The notes: a model not told the origin generated them from the sequence alone. DNA of 64,000 bases from Streptomyces sp. 71268 (GCF_029392895.1 NZ_CP114200.1:1517501-1581500), one strand, 5' to 3'. Shown: positions 1 to 15,000, numbered from the stretch's first letter. Numbers and translations are program-made.

Positions 1-38
1 CCTTCGGCCGGTCACTTCCGGGGGCGGGGGCGTCCGCG

Positions 39-3000
39 TCACGCGAGTTCCTCGTCGAGGAAGTCGAAGATCTCGTCGTCGGTCGCCGACTCGAACGCGT
101 CGGCGGCGACCTCACCGTTCGCCGTCTCCACCCGCTGCTTCGCGGTCAGCTTCGCGAGGACCTGTTGCAGGCGGGAGGTGAGGCGTGCCGTGGCGGCTTC
201 GTCCGCCACCACTTCGGCGATCGAGGTCTCCAGCTTCTCCAGCTCCGACAGGACCGGCAGCACCAGCGACGCGTCCGGCTCTTCCGTCACGAGTTCCTGT
301 GCCAGGTATCCGGCCAGTGCCCTGGACGTCGTGTAGTCGAACAGCAGGGTGGCGGGGAGCCGGAGGCCGGTCACCGTACCGAGCTGGTTGCGCAGTCCGA
401 CCGCGGTCAGCGAGTCGAAGCCGAGTTCGAGGAAGCCACGGTCGGGGGCGATCATGCGCGGGCTGTCGTGGCCCAGCGCCATGGCCGCGTGCCCGGTCAC
501 CAGTTCCAGGAGTTCCTGCTGCCGGGCGGCGGGCTTCAGCGAGCTGATACGGCGACGCAGGTCGGCGGAGCCGGTTCCGGAACCGCCCGCGGGTGTCCTC
601 GCGGGCCCGCGCCGAGCCGTGGTCCGGATGATGCCCCGCAGCAGCGCGGGGATCGGCCCGTCCTGGGCTCGCCACGCCGCGGCGTTGAGCCGTGCCGGGA
701 CCAGGGTGGCCGCGTCGATGCCGCAAGCGGTGTCGAACAGGGCCAGGGCCTCCGCGGAGGACATCGGGGTCACGCCTTCGCGGGCCAGGCGCCGCATGTG
801 GGCCTCGTCGAGCTTGCCGGTCATGCCGCTGCGCTCCTCCCACAGGCCCCAGGCGAGCGACTGGGCGGGCAGGCCCTCGGCCCGGCGCCGGTGGGCGAAG
901 GCGTCCAGGAAGGCGTTGGCGGCCGCGTAGTTGGCCTGGCCGGTGCCGCCGAGGGTCCCGGAGAGCGAGGAGAAGAGCACGAACGCGGACAGGTCGAGGC
1001 CGGCGGTCAGCTCGTGCAGGTTGAGCACCGCGTCCACCTTGGGCCGCAGCACGCGGTCGACCCGCTCGGGGGTGAGCGCCTCGACGACGCCGTCGTCCAG
1101 CACTCCGGCGGTGTGCACCACGGCGGTGAGCGGGTGTTCGTCCGACAGGGAGGCCAGGAGCGCGGCGAGGGAGTCGCGCTCGGCGGTGTCGCAGGCGGCG
1201 ACCACGGCGTGGGCACCGAGGTCCGTGAGCCGCGTCCGCAGTTCGGCCGCGCCGTCCGCGGCGAGGCCGCGGCGGCTGACCAGTACGAGGTGGCGGACGC
1301 CGTGCTCGCTGACGAGGTGCTGGGCGACGAGGCCGCCGAGGCCGGACGCGGCCCCGGTGACCAGGACGGTGCCCCGCGGGTCCCAGGTGGGGCCGGTCGT
1401 GTCCGACCGCGCGCCGTCCTGCTCGGACGCGTTGTCGCGCACCGCCACCCGGGCCAGCCTGCCGACCAGGACCGTGCCGCCGCGGACCACGAACTGCGGT
1501 TCGTCGGTGGTGAGCGCCGCGGGGAGGGCCAGGCGCGAGCCTTCCTGGTCGTCGAGGTCGGCCAGGACGAACCGGCCGGGGTTCTCGGACTGGGCCGAGC
1601 GCACCAGGCCCCAGACGGCCGCACTGGCGGGGTCGGCCACATCGGTGTCGTCACCCGCGGCGATGGCCCCCTGGGTGAGGAAGACCAGCCGGGAGGCGCC
1701 CAGGCGGTTGTCGGCCAGCCAGCTCTTGAGCAGGTCGAGGGCGTGGTGGCCGGCTTCCCGTACCGCCGGTGCCAGTTCCCGCGTCCGGCCGGTGCGGGAG
1801 AGGTTGGCCGCGAGTACGACGTCGGGCGTGGTCGCGCCCGCGTCGATGGCCTCGGCCAGGGCGGCGAGGTCCGGGTAGGTGTCGAGGGTGACGTCGGCCG
1901 ATCCGAGTACGCCGGTCAACCCGGCCTGGTCGGGTCCGACGAGCGCCCAGCGCCCGGTGGTCACATCGCTCGTCTCCGGGGCGGTCGGCACCCAGTCGAC
2001 CCGGTACAGCGACTCGTGCGGCTGGGCGGAGTTGACCTGCTCCGGGGCCACGGGTCGCAGTACGAGGGAGTCGACCGAGGCGACGAGCGCGCCCGAGACG
2101 TCGGTGACGTGCAGGGAGACCGTGTCCTCGCCGACGCTCGCCAGCCGTACGCGCAGCGCGGTCGCGCCGCTCGCGTGGAGGGTCACGCCGTTCCACGAGA
2201 ACGGGAGGGTGCTGCCGTCGCTGCCGGACGGCTTGAACGCCACGGTGTGCAAGGACGCGTCGAGGAGCGCCGGGTGGAGGCCGTAGCGCGCGGCCTCGCC
2301 CTCCTGCGCTTCGGGCAGGTCGACCTCGGCGAAGATCTCGTCGCCACGGCGCCAGGCGGCGCGCAGCCCCTGGAAGGCCGGGCCGTAGGCGAAGCCGACG
2401 TCGACGAACCGGTCGTAGAGGTCCGTCACGTCGATGGCCTGCGCCCCCGCGGGCGGCCACACGGCGAAGTCGGCGGCCACGGGCCCCGGTGCCGTACTGG
2501 ACGGGTCCCTGCTGAGCAGGCCGGTCGTATGACGTGTCCAGGGGTCGTCCGGCTGGGCGCCCTCGGCCCTGGAATACAGGTTGAGCGAGCGGGCTCCGGA
2601 CTCGTCGGGCGCACCCACGGCGAGCTGGATCTGGACCGCGCCGCGCGCGGGCAGGACCAACGGCGTCTCGATGGTCAGTTCCTCGACCCGCTCGTAGCCC
2701 ACCTGCTCGGCCGCGCGCAGGGCCAGTTCCACGAAGGCCGTGCCGGGGAAGAGGACGGTGTCCGCGAAGGCGTGGTCGGCCAGCCACGGCTGGGTGGCGA
2801 CCGACAGGCGGCCGGTGAACAGGTAGGTGTCGGTCTCGGCCAGGGCGACGGCGGCGCCGAGGAGCGGATGGTCGGGCGAGTCCAGGCCGGCCGATGTCAC
2901 ATCGCCACTGGCGGTCGGCGCGGCGTCGAGCCAGTAGCGCTGCCGCTGGAACGCGTAGGTGGGCAGCTCCACCCGCCGGGCGGCGTGCCCGGCGAACACC

Positions 3001-6000
3001 GCGTCCCACTTCACCGTGGTGCCGTGGACGTGGAGTTCGGCCAGCGCCCTGGTCAGCGACTGAAGCTCGGGGCGGTCCTTGCGCAGCACGGCTACGAGGG
3101 CGGGAGCGACCGCGCCGTCGGGTTCCGCGGCCGTCAGGCAGTCCTGCGCCATCGCGGTGAGCACACCGTCCGGGCCCACCTCGACGAACGAGGTCACGCC
3201 CAGGTTCTCCAGGGTCCGTACCCCGTCCGCGAACCGTACGGCCTCGCGCACGTGGCGCACCCAGTACTCCGGCGAGCACACCTCGTCCACCTCGGCCGGG
3301 GCACCGGTGACGTTGGAGACCAGGGCGATGGTCGGCGGGGCGAACGACAGCCCCTCGACGACCTTCCGGAAGTCACCGAGCACACCGTCCATACGGGGTG
3401 AGTGGAAGGCGTGGCTGACCCGCAGCCGGCGGGTCTTACGCCCCTCCTTCTCCCACTTCCCGGCGATCTCCAGTACGGCGGGCTCGTCGCCCGCGATGAC
3501 CACGGCCGTGGGGCCGTTGACGGCCGCGATGCTCACCTCGGCCTCACGACCGGCCAGCGACGCGGTGACCTCCTCCTCGGGCGCCTGGACGGCCACCATC
3601 GCGCCGCCCTCGGGCAGCGCCTGCATCAGCCGACCACGGGCGGCCACCAGGGCGCACGCGTCCTCCAGGGAGAACACCCCGGCCACGTGGGCGGCGGCGA
3701 TCTCACCGATGGAGTGGCCGATCAGCACGTCCGGGGTGACGCCCCAGTGCTCCAGGAGCCGGTAGAGCGCCACTTCGACGGCGAAGAGCGCGGGCTGCGT
3801 GAACGCCGTCTGGTTCAACAGTTCGGCATCGACACTGCCCTCGGCCGCGAACACCACCTCGGCCAGCGGGCGATCCAGCAGCGTGTCGAGGTACGAGCAC
3901 ACCTCGTCCAGCGCCTGGGCGAACACCGGGAACGCGTCGTACAGCTCCCGGCCCATGCCCAGCCGTTGTGCGCCCTGGCCCGAGAACAGGAACGCCGTCT
4001 TGTGCTCGGCCCGTGCCAAGCCCTGGATCAACGTGGCCGCGTTCCCGCCCTCGGCCAGCGCTTCGAGCCCGGAGCGGAACTGCGCCGGGTCCTCCGCGAC
4101 CACGGCGGCGCGGTAGGGCAGGGCGGAACGGGTGGTCGCCAGCGAATAGCCGATGTCGACGACGTCAGCGGCGTCCGCGGTGCGCACACCGTCGAACTCG
4201 CGCAGTCGCCCGGCCTGAGCGCTCAGCGCGTCGGGGCTGTTGCCGGACAGCAGCCAGGGAACCACCGTGGTGCCGGCCGGCGAGCCGGCGGCGTCGCCGC
4301 CCGTCTCCGGCGACGGTGGCTCGACGGGGTCGGCCGCCTCGATGATCGTGTGCGCGTTGGTGCCGCTGATCCCGAAGGACGACACGGCCGCCCGGCGCGG
4401 GCGGCCCGTCTCCGGCCACGCGGTCGCCTCGTTCAGCAGCGACACGGCGCCGCTGGCCCAGTCGACGTGCGGCGACGGCTCGTCCGCGTGGAGGGTCTTG
4501 GGCAGGACGCCCTCGCGCATGGCCATCACCATCTTGATGACGCCCGCGACACCGGCCGCGGCCTGCGTGTGACCGATGTTCGACTTGATGGAACCCAACC
4601 ACAGCGGCTGGTCCGCGGGCCGTCCCCGGCCGTACGTGGCCAGCAGCGCCTGCGCCTCGATCGGGTCGCCCAGCGACGTACCCGTACCGTGCGCCTCGAC
4701 CGCGTCCACATCGGCGGCCGAAAGCCCCGCGTTCTCCAGGGCCTTGCCGATCACACGCTGCTGCGACGGGCCGTTGGGCGCGGTGAGGCCGTTGGAGGCG
4801 CCGTCCTGGTTGATCGCCGAACCCCGGACGACGGCCAGCACCCGGTGGCCACGGCGCCGGGCGTCCGACAGCCGCTCCACGAGCAGCATGCCCACGCCCT
4901 CGGACCAGCCGGTGCCATCGGCCTCGGCGGAGAACGCCTTGCAGCGTCCGTCCGGCGACAGCACGCGCTGGGCACTGAACTCGACGAACGTGCCCGGCGT
5001 GGCCATGATCGTCACACCGCCGGCCAGCGCCATGTCGCACTCGCCCTGCCGCAGCGACTGGCAGGCCAGGTGCAGGGCCACCAGCGACGACGAGCACGCG
5101 GTGTCCACCGTGACAGCCGGGCCCTCGAAGCCGAAGGTGTAGGAGATACGGCCGGAGGAGACGCTGGACGCGCTGCCGAGGCCGAGATAGCCCTGCACAC
5201 CGTCCGGCGCGCTGATGGCCCGGCCGCTGTAGTCCTGGTAGTTCGAGCCGACGAAGACACCCGCCTGGCTGCCGCGCAACGCCGCCGGGTCGATGCCGGC
5301 GCGCTCGAACGCCTCCCAGGACGTCTCAAGCAACAGCCGCTGCTGGGGATCCATGGCCAGGGCCTCACGCGGTGAGATACCGAAGAAGTCCGGGTCGAAG
5401 TCGGCGATGTCGTCCAGGAAGCCGCCGGTGAGCGCGTAGGTCTTGCCCGGCTTGTCGGGGTCGGGGTCGTAGAGACCCTCCAGGTCCCAGCCACGGTCGT
5501 CGGGGAATCCGGAGATCGTGTCGACTCCGGCGTTCACCAGGTCCCACAACTGCTCAGGGGTCCGCACGCCGCCCGGGAAGCGGCAGCTCATCGCCACGAT
5601 CGCGATGGGCTCGTCGTACGAGTCCGACCGGGTCGGCGTGATCTCGGCGGCGCCGTCATCCTCGGTACCGAACATCTCGCCGTTCAGGAACCCGGCCAGC
5701 ACCGTGGGCGTGGGGTAGTCGAAGACCAGACTGACCGGCAGCCGCAGCCCGGTCGCCGTGCCGATCCGGTTGCGCAGTTCGACGGCGGTCAGCGAGTCGA
5801 ACCCGAGGTCGCGGAAGGCACGGTCCGAGGCGACCGCGTCCGCGCTGTCGTGAGCGAGGACATCGGCGGCCTGGGCACGCACCAGGTCGCGCAGCGCGGC
5901 TTCGCGCTTCTCCCGGGGCAGAGCCGCCAGCCGGTCGCGAAGTTCCGCCCGCCCGTGGTCGGCACTGCCCGGCGCGGACTGCTGCCCCGTGGCCGTGGTC

Positions 6001-9000
6001 CGCGCGCCGCGCAACTCGCGGAAGAGGGGGGTGGCGGAAGAGTCCGCCTCGAACCGCGTCCAGTCGATGTCCGCGACGGCGAGGAACGTCTCGTCGTGGT
6101 CCAACGCCTGGTGCAGTGCCGAGATCGCCAGCTCGGGGGGCATGGCCAGCATCCCCGAGCGGCTCATCTGCTCCTCGTGCCCCCCGTCGACCGCCAACCC
6201 GCTTCCGGCCCAGGCGCCCCAGGCGATGGACGTCGCCGGAAGACCGTCCGCGCGCCGCTGCGCCGCCAACGCGTCCAGATACGCGTTACCCGCCGCGTAA
6301 CTCCCCTGCCCCGGACCACCCAACGTGCCCGCCGCCGAGGAGAACAACACGAAGGCCGACAGATCCAACCCGGCCGTCAACTCGTGCAGGTTCCGCGCCG
6401 CGACCACCTTCGGACGCAACACCCCAGCCGCCCGCTCCACCGACAGGGCATCCACCACACCGTCATCCAACACACCCGCCGTATGCACCACAGCCGTCAG
6501 CGGCAACTCCTCGGGGATGCCGTCCAACACCGCCGCCAACGCCTCGCGGTCGGCCACATCACACGCGGCCACGGTCACGCGAGTCCCCAGGCCCTCCAGC
6601 TCCGCCTTCAACTCAGCGGCACCCGAAGCCCCCAACCCGCGACGACTGGTCAACACCAGGTGCTCAGCACCCGTACGCGCCAACCAACGAGCCACATGAC
6701 CACCGAGCGCACCCGTACCACCGGTCACCAACACCGACCCACTCGGCCGCCACCCCTCAATGTCCACGGCCTGGGGCGCGGAAGCGCGTACCAAACGCTT
6801 GGCGAACACACCCGAACCACGTACCGCGAGCTGGTCCTCACCCTCCACACCCGCCAACACCCCGACCAGACGCGACACAGCACGCTCGTCGAGCGTCTCG
6901 GGCAGATCGACAAGCCCACCCCAACGCTGCGGGTACTCCACCCCCACGATCCGGCCCAGCCCCCACACCATCGCCTGCACCGGACTCACCAACCGGTCAG
7001 AGCGACCCACCGACACCGCGCCCCGGGTGCCACACCACAACGACGCCACCACACCCACATCACCCAACCCCTGAACCAGCCCCACCACCGCTGCGAGCCC
7101 AGCCGGAACACCCTCAACAGACGCGTGCTCCGCCTCGTCCAACGCCAGCAGCGAAAGCACACCCGCCACGCCCGACGGCTCCACCGCCGCCGCGTCGAGT
7201 GCTGCCCGCAGTCGCTCCGCAACCACCTCGCGGTCGTTGCCCGACGCGTCCAGCATCACGCGGACGACAGCGGCCCCGTTCGCCTCCAGCCCCCTCACCG
7301 TGGCGGACACGAGGGCGTCATCGGCGTACGACGCGGGAAGGACGACGAGCCAGGTGCCCGAGAGAGTGGCACCGGTGGCGGACGCCAGGGGCTTCCAGAC
7401 CACCTTGTAACGCCAACTGTCCACCGTGTTCTGCTCACGCCGCTGACGGCGCCAGGACGAGAGCGCCGGAAGCAGCGCCGTCAACGACGACTGCCCCTCC
7501 TCGTCCTCCACCTCCAACGTCCGCGCCAGCGCCTCCAGGTCCTCGCGCTCTACCGCTTCCCAGAAACGCGCGTCCACCGCATCCGCGCTCAAGCCGTCAC
7601 CGGCGGCCACCGCCTCAGCAGCCGAGACGGCGTCCAGCCAGTAGCGCTGACGCTGGAAGGCGTACGTCGGCAGGTCGACCTGCCGGCCACCGTGTCCGGC
7701 GAACACCTTCCGCCAGTCGACGTCGGCACCGTTGACATGCAGCTCGGCGACCGAGGTCAGGAACCGCTCCAAGCCGCCCTCGTCACGGCGCAGCGTGCCC
7801 ACGACCACGGCCTGGGTGTCAGCGGCCTCCACCGTCTGCTGCACCGGAAGCGTCAACACCGGATGCGGACTCACCTCGACAAACACGGTGTGACCCTCAT
7901 CGAGCAGAAGGCGAGTCGTGGCCTCCAGCTCCACCGTCTGACGCAGGTTCCGGTACCAGTACTCCGCGTCCAGACCCGCCGTGTCCACCAACTCACCCGA
8001 CACCGTCGAGTAGAACGGCACCTGCGACGAGCGCGGCTCCAGGTCCGCCAGGACCTTCAGCAACTCCTCACGGATGGACTCCACATGGGCCGAGTGCGAG
8101 GCGTAGTCCACCGGCACCCGACGGACCCGCACCTCCTCACCCTCAAGCTGGGCGACCATCTCGTCCAGCGCACCCGGATCACCGGAGACCACGACCGAGC
8201 CGGGACCGTTGACCGCGGCGACCGATATCGCACCGTCCCAGGCGGCGATACGCTCCTTGACCTGGTCGACCGGCAACCCCACCGACACCATCCCGCCACG
8301 ACCCGCCAGACCGGCGGCGATCGCCTGCGACCGCAACGCCACCACCTTCGCGGCGTCCCCCAGTGACAACGCACCGGCCACACACGCCGCCGCGATCTCA
8401 CCCTGACTGTGACCCATCACAGCGTCCGGCTCCACACCCACCGAACGCCACAGCTTGGCCAGCGACACCATCACCGCGAACAACACCGGCTGCACCACAT
8501 CCACCCGATCGAAACCGGGAGCGCCCTCAGCGCCACGCAGTACGTCCGTCAGCGACCAGTCCACATGAGCCGACAACGCCGCCTCACACTCGGCCACCGC
8601 CTCCGCGAACACCGGCGAGGCATCCAACAACCCCACCGCCATACCCACCCACTGCGCCCCCTGACCCGGGAACACGAACACCGAACGACCACGCACATCA
8701 GCCACACCACGCGTCACACCCGAGACCACCTCATCCCCGGCCAACGCACCCAACCGCGCCAACAACTCCTCACGACCAACACCCGTCACCACACCACGGT
8801 GCTCGAACACCGAACGCGACCTCACCAACGACAACGCCACATCAGCCGCGTCCAGCTCGGGACGCTCAGCCACGAACTCCCGCAACCGACCAGCCTGCGC
8901 CCGCAACCCGGCCGCGCTACGGCCCGACACCACCCACGCCACCGGACCATCGACGACCCCGGCCCCAGGCGCCTCCGACTCCTCGGCCCCCTCGACCTCC

Positions 9001-12000
9001 GGCGCCTGCTCCAGGATCGCGTGCGCGTTCGTCCCGCTCACACCGAAGGACGAGACGCCGGCGCGGCGCGGGTGGCCCGACTCGGGCCACGGCCTGGCCT
9101 CGGCCAGCAGCGCGATGTCGCCCGCTGACCAGTCCACGTGTTGGGAAGGCTCATCGGCGTGCAGCGACTTCGGCAACACGCCGTGCCGCATCGCCATCAC
9201 CATCTTGATGACACCAGCCACACCGGCCGCCGCCTGCGAATGGCCGATGTTCGACTTCACCGAACCGAGCCAGAGCGGCTGGTCCACGGGCCGGTCCTGG
9301 CCGTAGGTGGCCAGCAGCGCCTGTGCCTCGATCGGGTCACCCAGCGACGTACCCGTACCGTGCGCCTCGACCGCGTCCACATCGGCGCCCGACAGGCGGG
9401 CGGTCTTGAGTGCCGCGCGGATCACCCGCTGCTGCGACGGTCCGTTCGGGGCGGTCAGGCCGTTGGAGGCACCATCCTGGTTGACCGCCGAGCCCCGGAC
9501 GAGGGCCAGCACCTCGTGGCCGTTGCGCCGGGCGTCCGAGAGCCGCTCGACGAGCAGCAGCCCGACGCCTTCGGCGAATCCGAATCCGTCTGCGCTGTTG
9601 CTGAACGCCTTGCACTTGCCGTCGGCGGACAGCGCGCGCTGACGGCTGAAGTCCACCAGCCCGGCCTGTGTGGACATCACCGTCGCGCCACCGGCGAGCG
9701 CCAGGTCGCACTCGCCCTGACGCAGCGCCTGGACCGCGAGGTGCAGCGCGACCAGCGACGACGAGCACGCGGTGTCCACCGTCACCGCGGGCCCTTCCAG
9801 GCCCAGGGTGTACGAGATGCGGCCCGAGGCCACGCTGCCCGCGCTGCCGGTGCCGAGGTAACCCTCGAAGCCTTCGGGGGCGTTCCCTTGGAGCCGGGTG
9901 CCGTAGTCGTTGTACACGACGCCGACGAAGACTCCGGTCCGGCTTCCCTTCGCCGACTCGGGGTCGATACCGGCCCGCTCGAACGCCTCCCACGAGGTCT
10001 CAAGGAGCAGCCGCTGCTGCGGGTCCATCGAGAGTGCCTCACGCGGCGAGATCCCGAAGAACGCCGGGTCGAACTGGTCCGCGTCGTAGAGGAAGCCACC
10101 GTTGCGGGCGTAGTACGTGCCCTCGCGTGCGGGGTCCGGGTCGTACGTCGTCTCCAGGTCCCAGCCTCGGTTGGACGGGAGCGGGGCGATGGCGTCGGTA
10201 CCAGCCATCACCAGGTTCCAGAACTCCTCGGGCGTCCGCACCCCACCGGGGAACCGGCAGCTCATGGCGACGATCGCGATCGGGTCGTCGTCCGTGTGTG
10301 CCAGGGTGTTGGCGGACCCGCCCGCGGCCGGCGCCGCGATGGCCGTCTCCTGCGCCCCGAGGATCTCCGAGCGCAGGTAGCCCGCCAGTACGGTCGGGTT
10401 CGGGTAGTCGAAGACGAGCGTGGCCGGCAGGCGCAGACCCGTCTCCGCGCTCAGACGGTTCCGCAGTTCCACGGCGGTGAGCGAGTCGAAGCCCAGTTCC
10501 TTGAAGGGCCGTCCCGCCCCGACCGTGTCCGACTTCGCGTGTCCCAGGGCGGCGGCCGCCTGGACGCGGATCAGCTCGTCGAGCAGGAACTGCTCCTGAT
10601 CGGCCTCGGGCATGCCGGCCAGTCGACGCCGCAGGCGGGTGGCGATGTCGTCCACGTCCGATGCTCCGGCGCCCACGACGCGCCGGACCGTCATTCCCGG
10701 CACGACGTTACGGAACAGGGCGGGGAGTTCGGCGCCCTGGGCGCGCAGCGCCGGGATGTCCAGCCGGAAGAGAACGGGAACGACCGCATCCGAGACCAGA
10801 GCCGCGTCGAACAGCTCAAGCCCCTCGTCCGTGGCCAGCGGCACCAGGCCCGAGCGGGATATCCGCTGGACGTCGTCCTCGCCGAGGTGTCCGGTCATGC
10901 CGCTGGCCTCGGCCCACAGGCCCCACGCCATCGACACACCCGGCAACCCCCGAGCCCGCCGCCACGACGCGAGCCCATCCAGGAACACGTTCGCCGCCGC
11001 GTAGTTGCTCTGCCCCGCACTACCCAGCACGCCAGCCGCCGACGAGAACAACACGAACGCCGACAGGTCCATCCCGGCCGTCAGCTCATGCAGGTTCCAC
11101 GCCGCATCCACCTTCGCCCGCAACACCAACTCAACCCGCTCACGCGTCAGTGACGTCAGCAACCCGTCATCCAACACACCCGCCGCATGCACCACACCAC
11201 TCAACGCAAAACCAGCCGGCAACCCGGCCAGCGTCCCAGTCAATGCCTCGCGATCGGCAGCATCACACGCCGCGATCACCACCTCAGCGCCCGCGGCCTC
11301 CAACTCCTCCCGCAACCCCGCCGCACCCTCAGCCTCCACACCACGACGAGAGAGCAACACCAACCTGCCCACCCCGTGCCGGGCCACCAGATGCCGAGCG
11401 ACCAAACCGCCCAGCACACCCGTGCCACCCGTCACCAACACCGCACCAGAACCGAACACCCCCGACCCCGACTCCGGGACCTCACCCGAAGACACCACCC
11501 GACCCAAACGCGGCACCCGCACCACACCCGACCGCACCACCACCTGCTCCTCCCCCAAGGCCAACACCCCAGGAAGAACACCCTCCACACCCTCCAGGTC
11601 ATCGGTGTCCACCAACACCAAACGCCCAGGATTCTCCGACTGCGCAGACCGCACCAAACCCCACACCGCAGCCCCCGCCACATCCACCACACCATCACCC
11701 GCATCGACAGCACCCCGCGTCACCGCCACCAACCGCTCACCCACAACACCCTCATCCCCCACCCACGCCTGCACCCGCTCCAACACCTCAAGAACCCGCC
11801 CATACACCTCACCCACCACACCCGAACCCGACCCCGACCCCGCATCACCAGGAACCACCCGCACAACCTCAGCCCCCGACACCACCCCACCCGCCACCAC
11901 AGCGCCGGGCGCGTCCACCCACTCCACCTGGAACAGCGCGTCGCGCGCCGCCCCGCCCACCGCACTCAACTGGTCAGCGTCAACCGGCCGCAGCACCAGC

Positions 12001-15000
12001 GACTCGACCGACGCCACCGCATGCCCCGACTCATCCCCCACCCACACCGACACCGCACCCGAACCCTCACCCGCCGACGCCAACCGCACCCGCAACGACG
12101 TCGCACCCACCGCCTCCAGAACGAACCCACGCCAGGAAAACGGCAGCGAGCTCCCCGAACCGCCTGCGAAGCCCTCGTTCACACCCATCGCGTGCAACGC
12201 CGCGTCGAACAAGGCCGGGTGCAGACCGAACCGGCCCGCCCGCTCCCGCTCACCCTCCGGGAGCTCGACCTCCGCGAACACCTCACCATCACGCCGCCAC
12301 GCACGCCTCAACCCCTGGAAAACCGACCCGTACTCCAGTCCGTTCTCCGCAGCCCGCGCGTACTCACCCGACACATCAACCAACTCAGCCCCCACCGGGG
12401 GCCACACACCAAAGTCGAACCGAGCCTCGGAACCGGGCACAGCCGAACCCAGCAGGCCGTGGGCATGCCGCGTCCAGGCGGCGCCCTCGCTCTCCGCCTC
12501 CTCCCGCGAGAACACACTCACCTCACGGAAGCCGGAGGCGTCCGCCTCCCCCACCTCAACCTGAAGGTGCACCCCACCGTGCTCGGGCAGGATCAGCGGC
12601 GCCTCAAGGATCAGTTCCTCAACGCGACCACAGCCGACCTGATCGCCCGCCAGTACCGCCAGCTCCACGAACGCCGTTCCGGGCAGCAACACGACCCCGT
12701 GGACGGCGTGATCCGCCAGCCATTCATGCGTGGCCAACGACAACCGCCCGCTCAACAGCACGCCGTCACCACTGGCCAACGACACCACCGCACCCAGCAA
12801 CGGGTGCCCCAGCGAACCCAATCCCACCGAACCCACATCACCCACACCCGCGGGGGCATCAAGCCAGAAGCGCTCCCGCTGGAAGGCGTACGTCGGCAGA
12901 TCGACCTGCCGGCCACCGTGTCCGGCGAACACCTTCCGCCAATCAACGCTGGCCCCGCTGACATACAGCTCAGCGGCGGAGGTCAGGAACCGCTCGGCCC
13001 CGCCCTCGTCACGGCGCAAGGTCCCCACAACCACGGCCTGGGCGTCAGCGGCCTCCACCGTCTGCTGCACCGGCAGGGTCAACACCGGATGCGGACTCAC
13101 CTCGACGAACACGGTGTGGCCCTCATCGAGCAGAAGGCGAGTCGTGGCCTCCAACTCGACCGTCTGGCGCAGGTTGCGGTACCAGTACTCCGCGTCCAGA
13201 CCCGCCGTGTCCACCAACTCACCCGACACCGTCGAGTAGAACGGCACCTGCGACGAGCGCGGCTCCAGATCCGCCAGAACCTTCAGCAACTCCTCACGGA
13301 TCGACTCCACGTGCGCCGAGTGCGAGGCGTAGTCCACCGGCACCCGACGAACCCGCACCTCCTCACCCTCAAGCTCGGCGACCAGTTCATCCAACGCACC
13401 CGGATCACCCGAGACCACCACCGAGCCCGGGCCGTTGACCGCAGCGACCGAAACCGCACCGTCCCACCGAGCGAGACGCTCCCGCGCCTGGTCGACCGGC
13501 AGCCCGACCGACACCATGCCACCACGACCCGCCAGACCACCCGCGATGGCCTGCGACCGCAACGCCACCACCTTGGCGGCGTCCTCCAGCGACAGCGCAC
13601 CCGCCACACAGGCTGCCGCGATCTCACCCTGGCTGTGACCCATCACCGCATCCGGCTCCACACCCACCGAACGCCACAACTTCGCCAACGACACCATCAC
13701 CGCGAACAACACCGGCTGAACGACATCCACCCGGTCAAACCCGGGAGCGCCCTCAGCGCCACGCAGCACGTCTGTCAGCGACCAGTCCACATACGCCGAC
13801 AACGCCGCCTCACACTCACCCACCGCCTCAGCGAACACCGGCGAGGCATCCAACAACCCCACCGCCATACCCACCCACTGGGCGCCCTGACCCGGGAACA
13901 CGAACACCGAACGACCAGGCGTTTCGGCGCCGTCCCCCCAGACCACACCGGGGAGCTTCGTCCCCTCGGCTACCGCCTCCAGGCGCTCGATGAGCTGCTC
14001 ACGGCTGGTGCCGGTCACCACGACGCGCTGCTCGAAAGCGAACCTGGTCGTCGCCAGGGAGAGCGCGACATCGGCGGCGCTCAGCTCGGAGCGCTCCGCC
14101 ACGTACTCCCGCAACCGGCCGGCCTGCGCACGCAACGCGGTGTCGTTCTTGCCCGACACCACCCAGGCCACCGGGCCCGCGATGCCGCCGTCGGCAGGCT
14201 CCTCGACAACCTCGCCCTCGGCCGCCTCGGCCTCCGGCGCCTGCTCCAGGATTACGTGCGCGTTCGTCCCGCTCACACCGAACGAGGACACACCGACCCT
14301 GCGGGGCTCGCCCGTCTCGGGCCACGGCCTGGACTCGGTCAGCAGCTCGATCTCGCCCTCGGACCAGTCCACGTGGCTCGACGGCTCGTCCACATGCAGC
14401 GTCTTCGGCAGTACGCCGTGCCGCATCGCCATCACCATCTTGATGACGCCGGCCACACCGGCGGCGGCCTGCGTGTGACCGAGGTTCGACTTCAGCGAAC
14501 CCAGCCACAACGGCCGGCCTTCCGGGCGCTCCTGGCCGTACGTGGCCAACAGCGCCTGCGCCTCGATCGGGTCACCCAGCGTGGTACCCGTACCGTGCGC
14601 CTCGACCGCGTCGATCTGGCCGGGGGTCAGCTCGCAGTTTTCCAGGGCCTGCCGGATCACGCGGCGCTGGGAGGGGCCGTTGGGGGCCGTCAGGCCGTTG
14701 CTCGCGCCATCCTGGTTCACGGCGGAGCCGCGCACCACCGCCAGGACCTGGTGCCCGTTGCGCCGCGCGTCGGACAGCCGCTCCACCAGCAGCACGCCGA
14801 CGCCCTCGGACCACGTGGTGCCGTCAGCGGCGTCGGCGAACGCCTTGCACCGCCCGTCGGCGGCCAGTCCGCGCTGGCGGCTGAAGGTGACGAAGCCCTT
14901 GGGGCTCACCATGACCGTCGCACCGCCGACCAGCGCCATGGAGCACTCGCCCTGCCGCAGCGCCTGCGCGGCCAGATGCAGGGCGACCAGCGCCGACGAG

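Noticed and set aside
1..15. GTG at 13-15 on the minus strand as start of the next PKS gene
   Set aside because: No ribosome site before it; the next gene probably begins outside the window.
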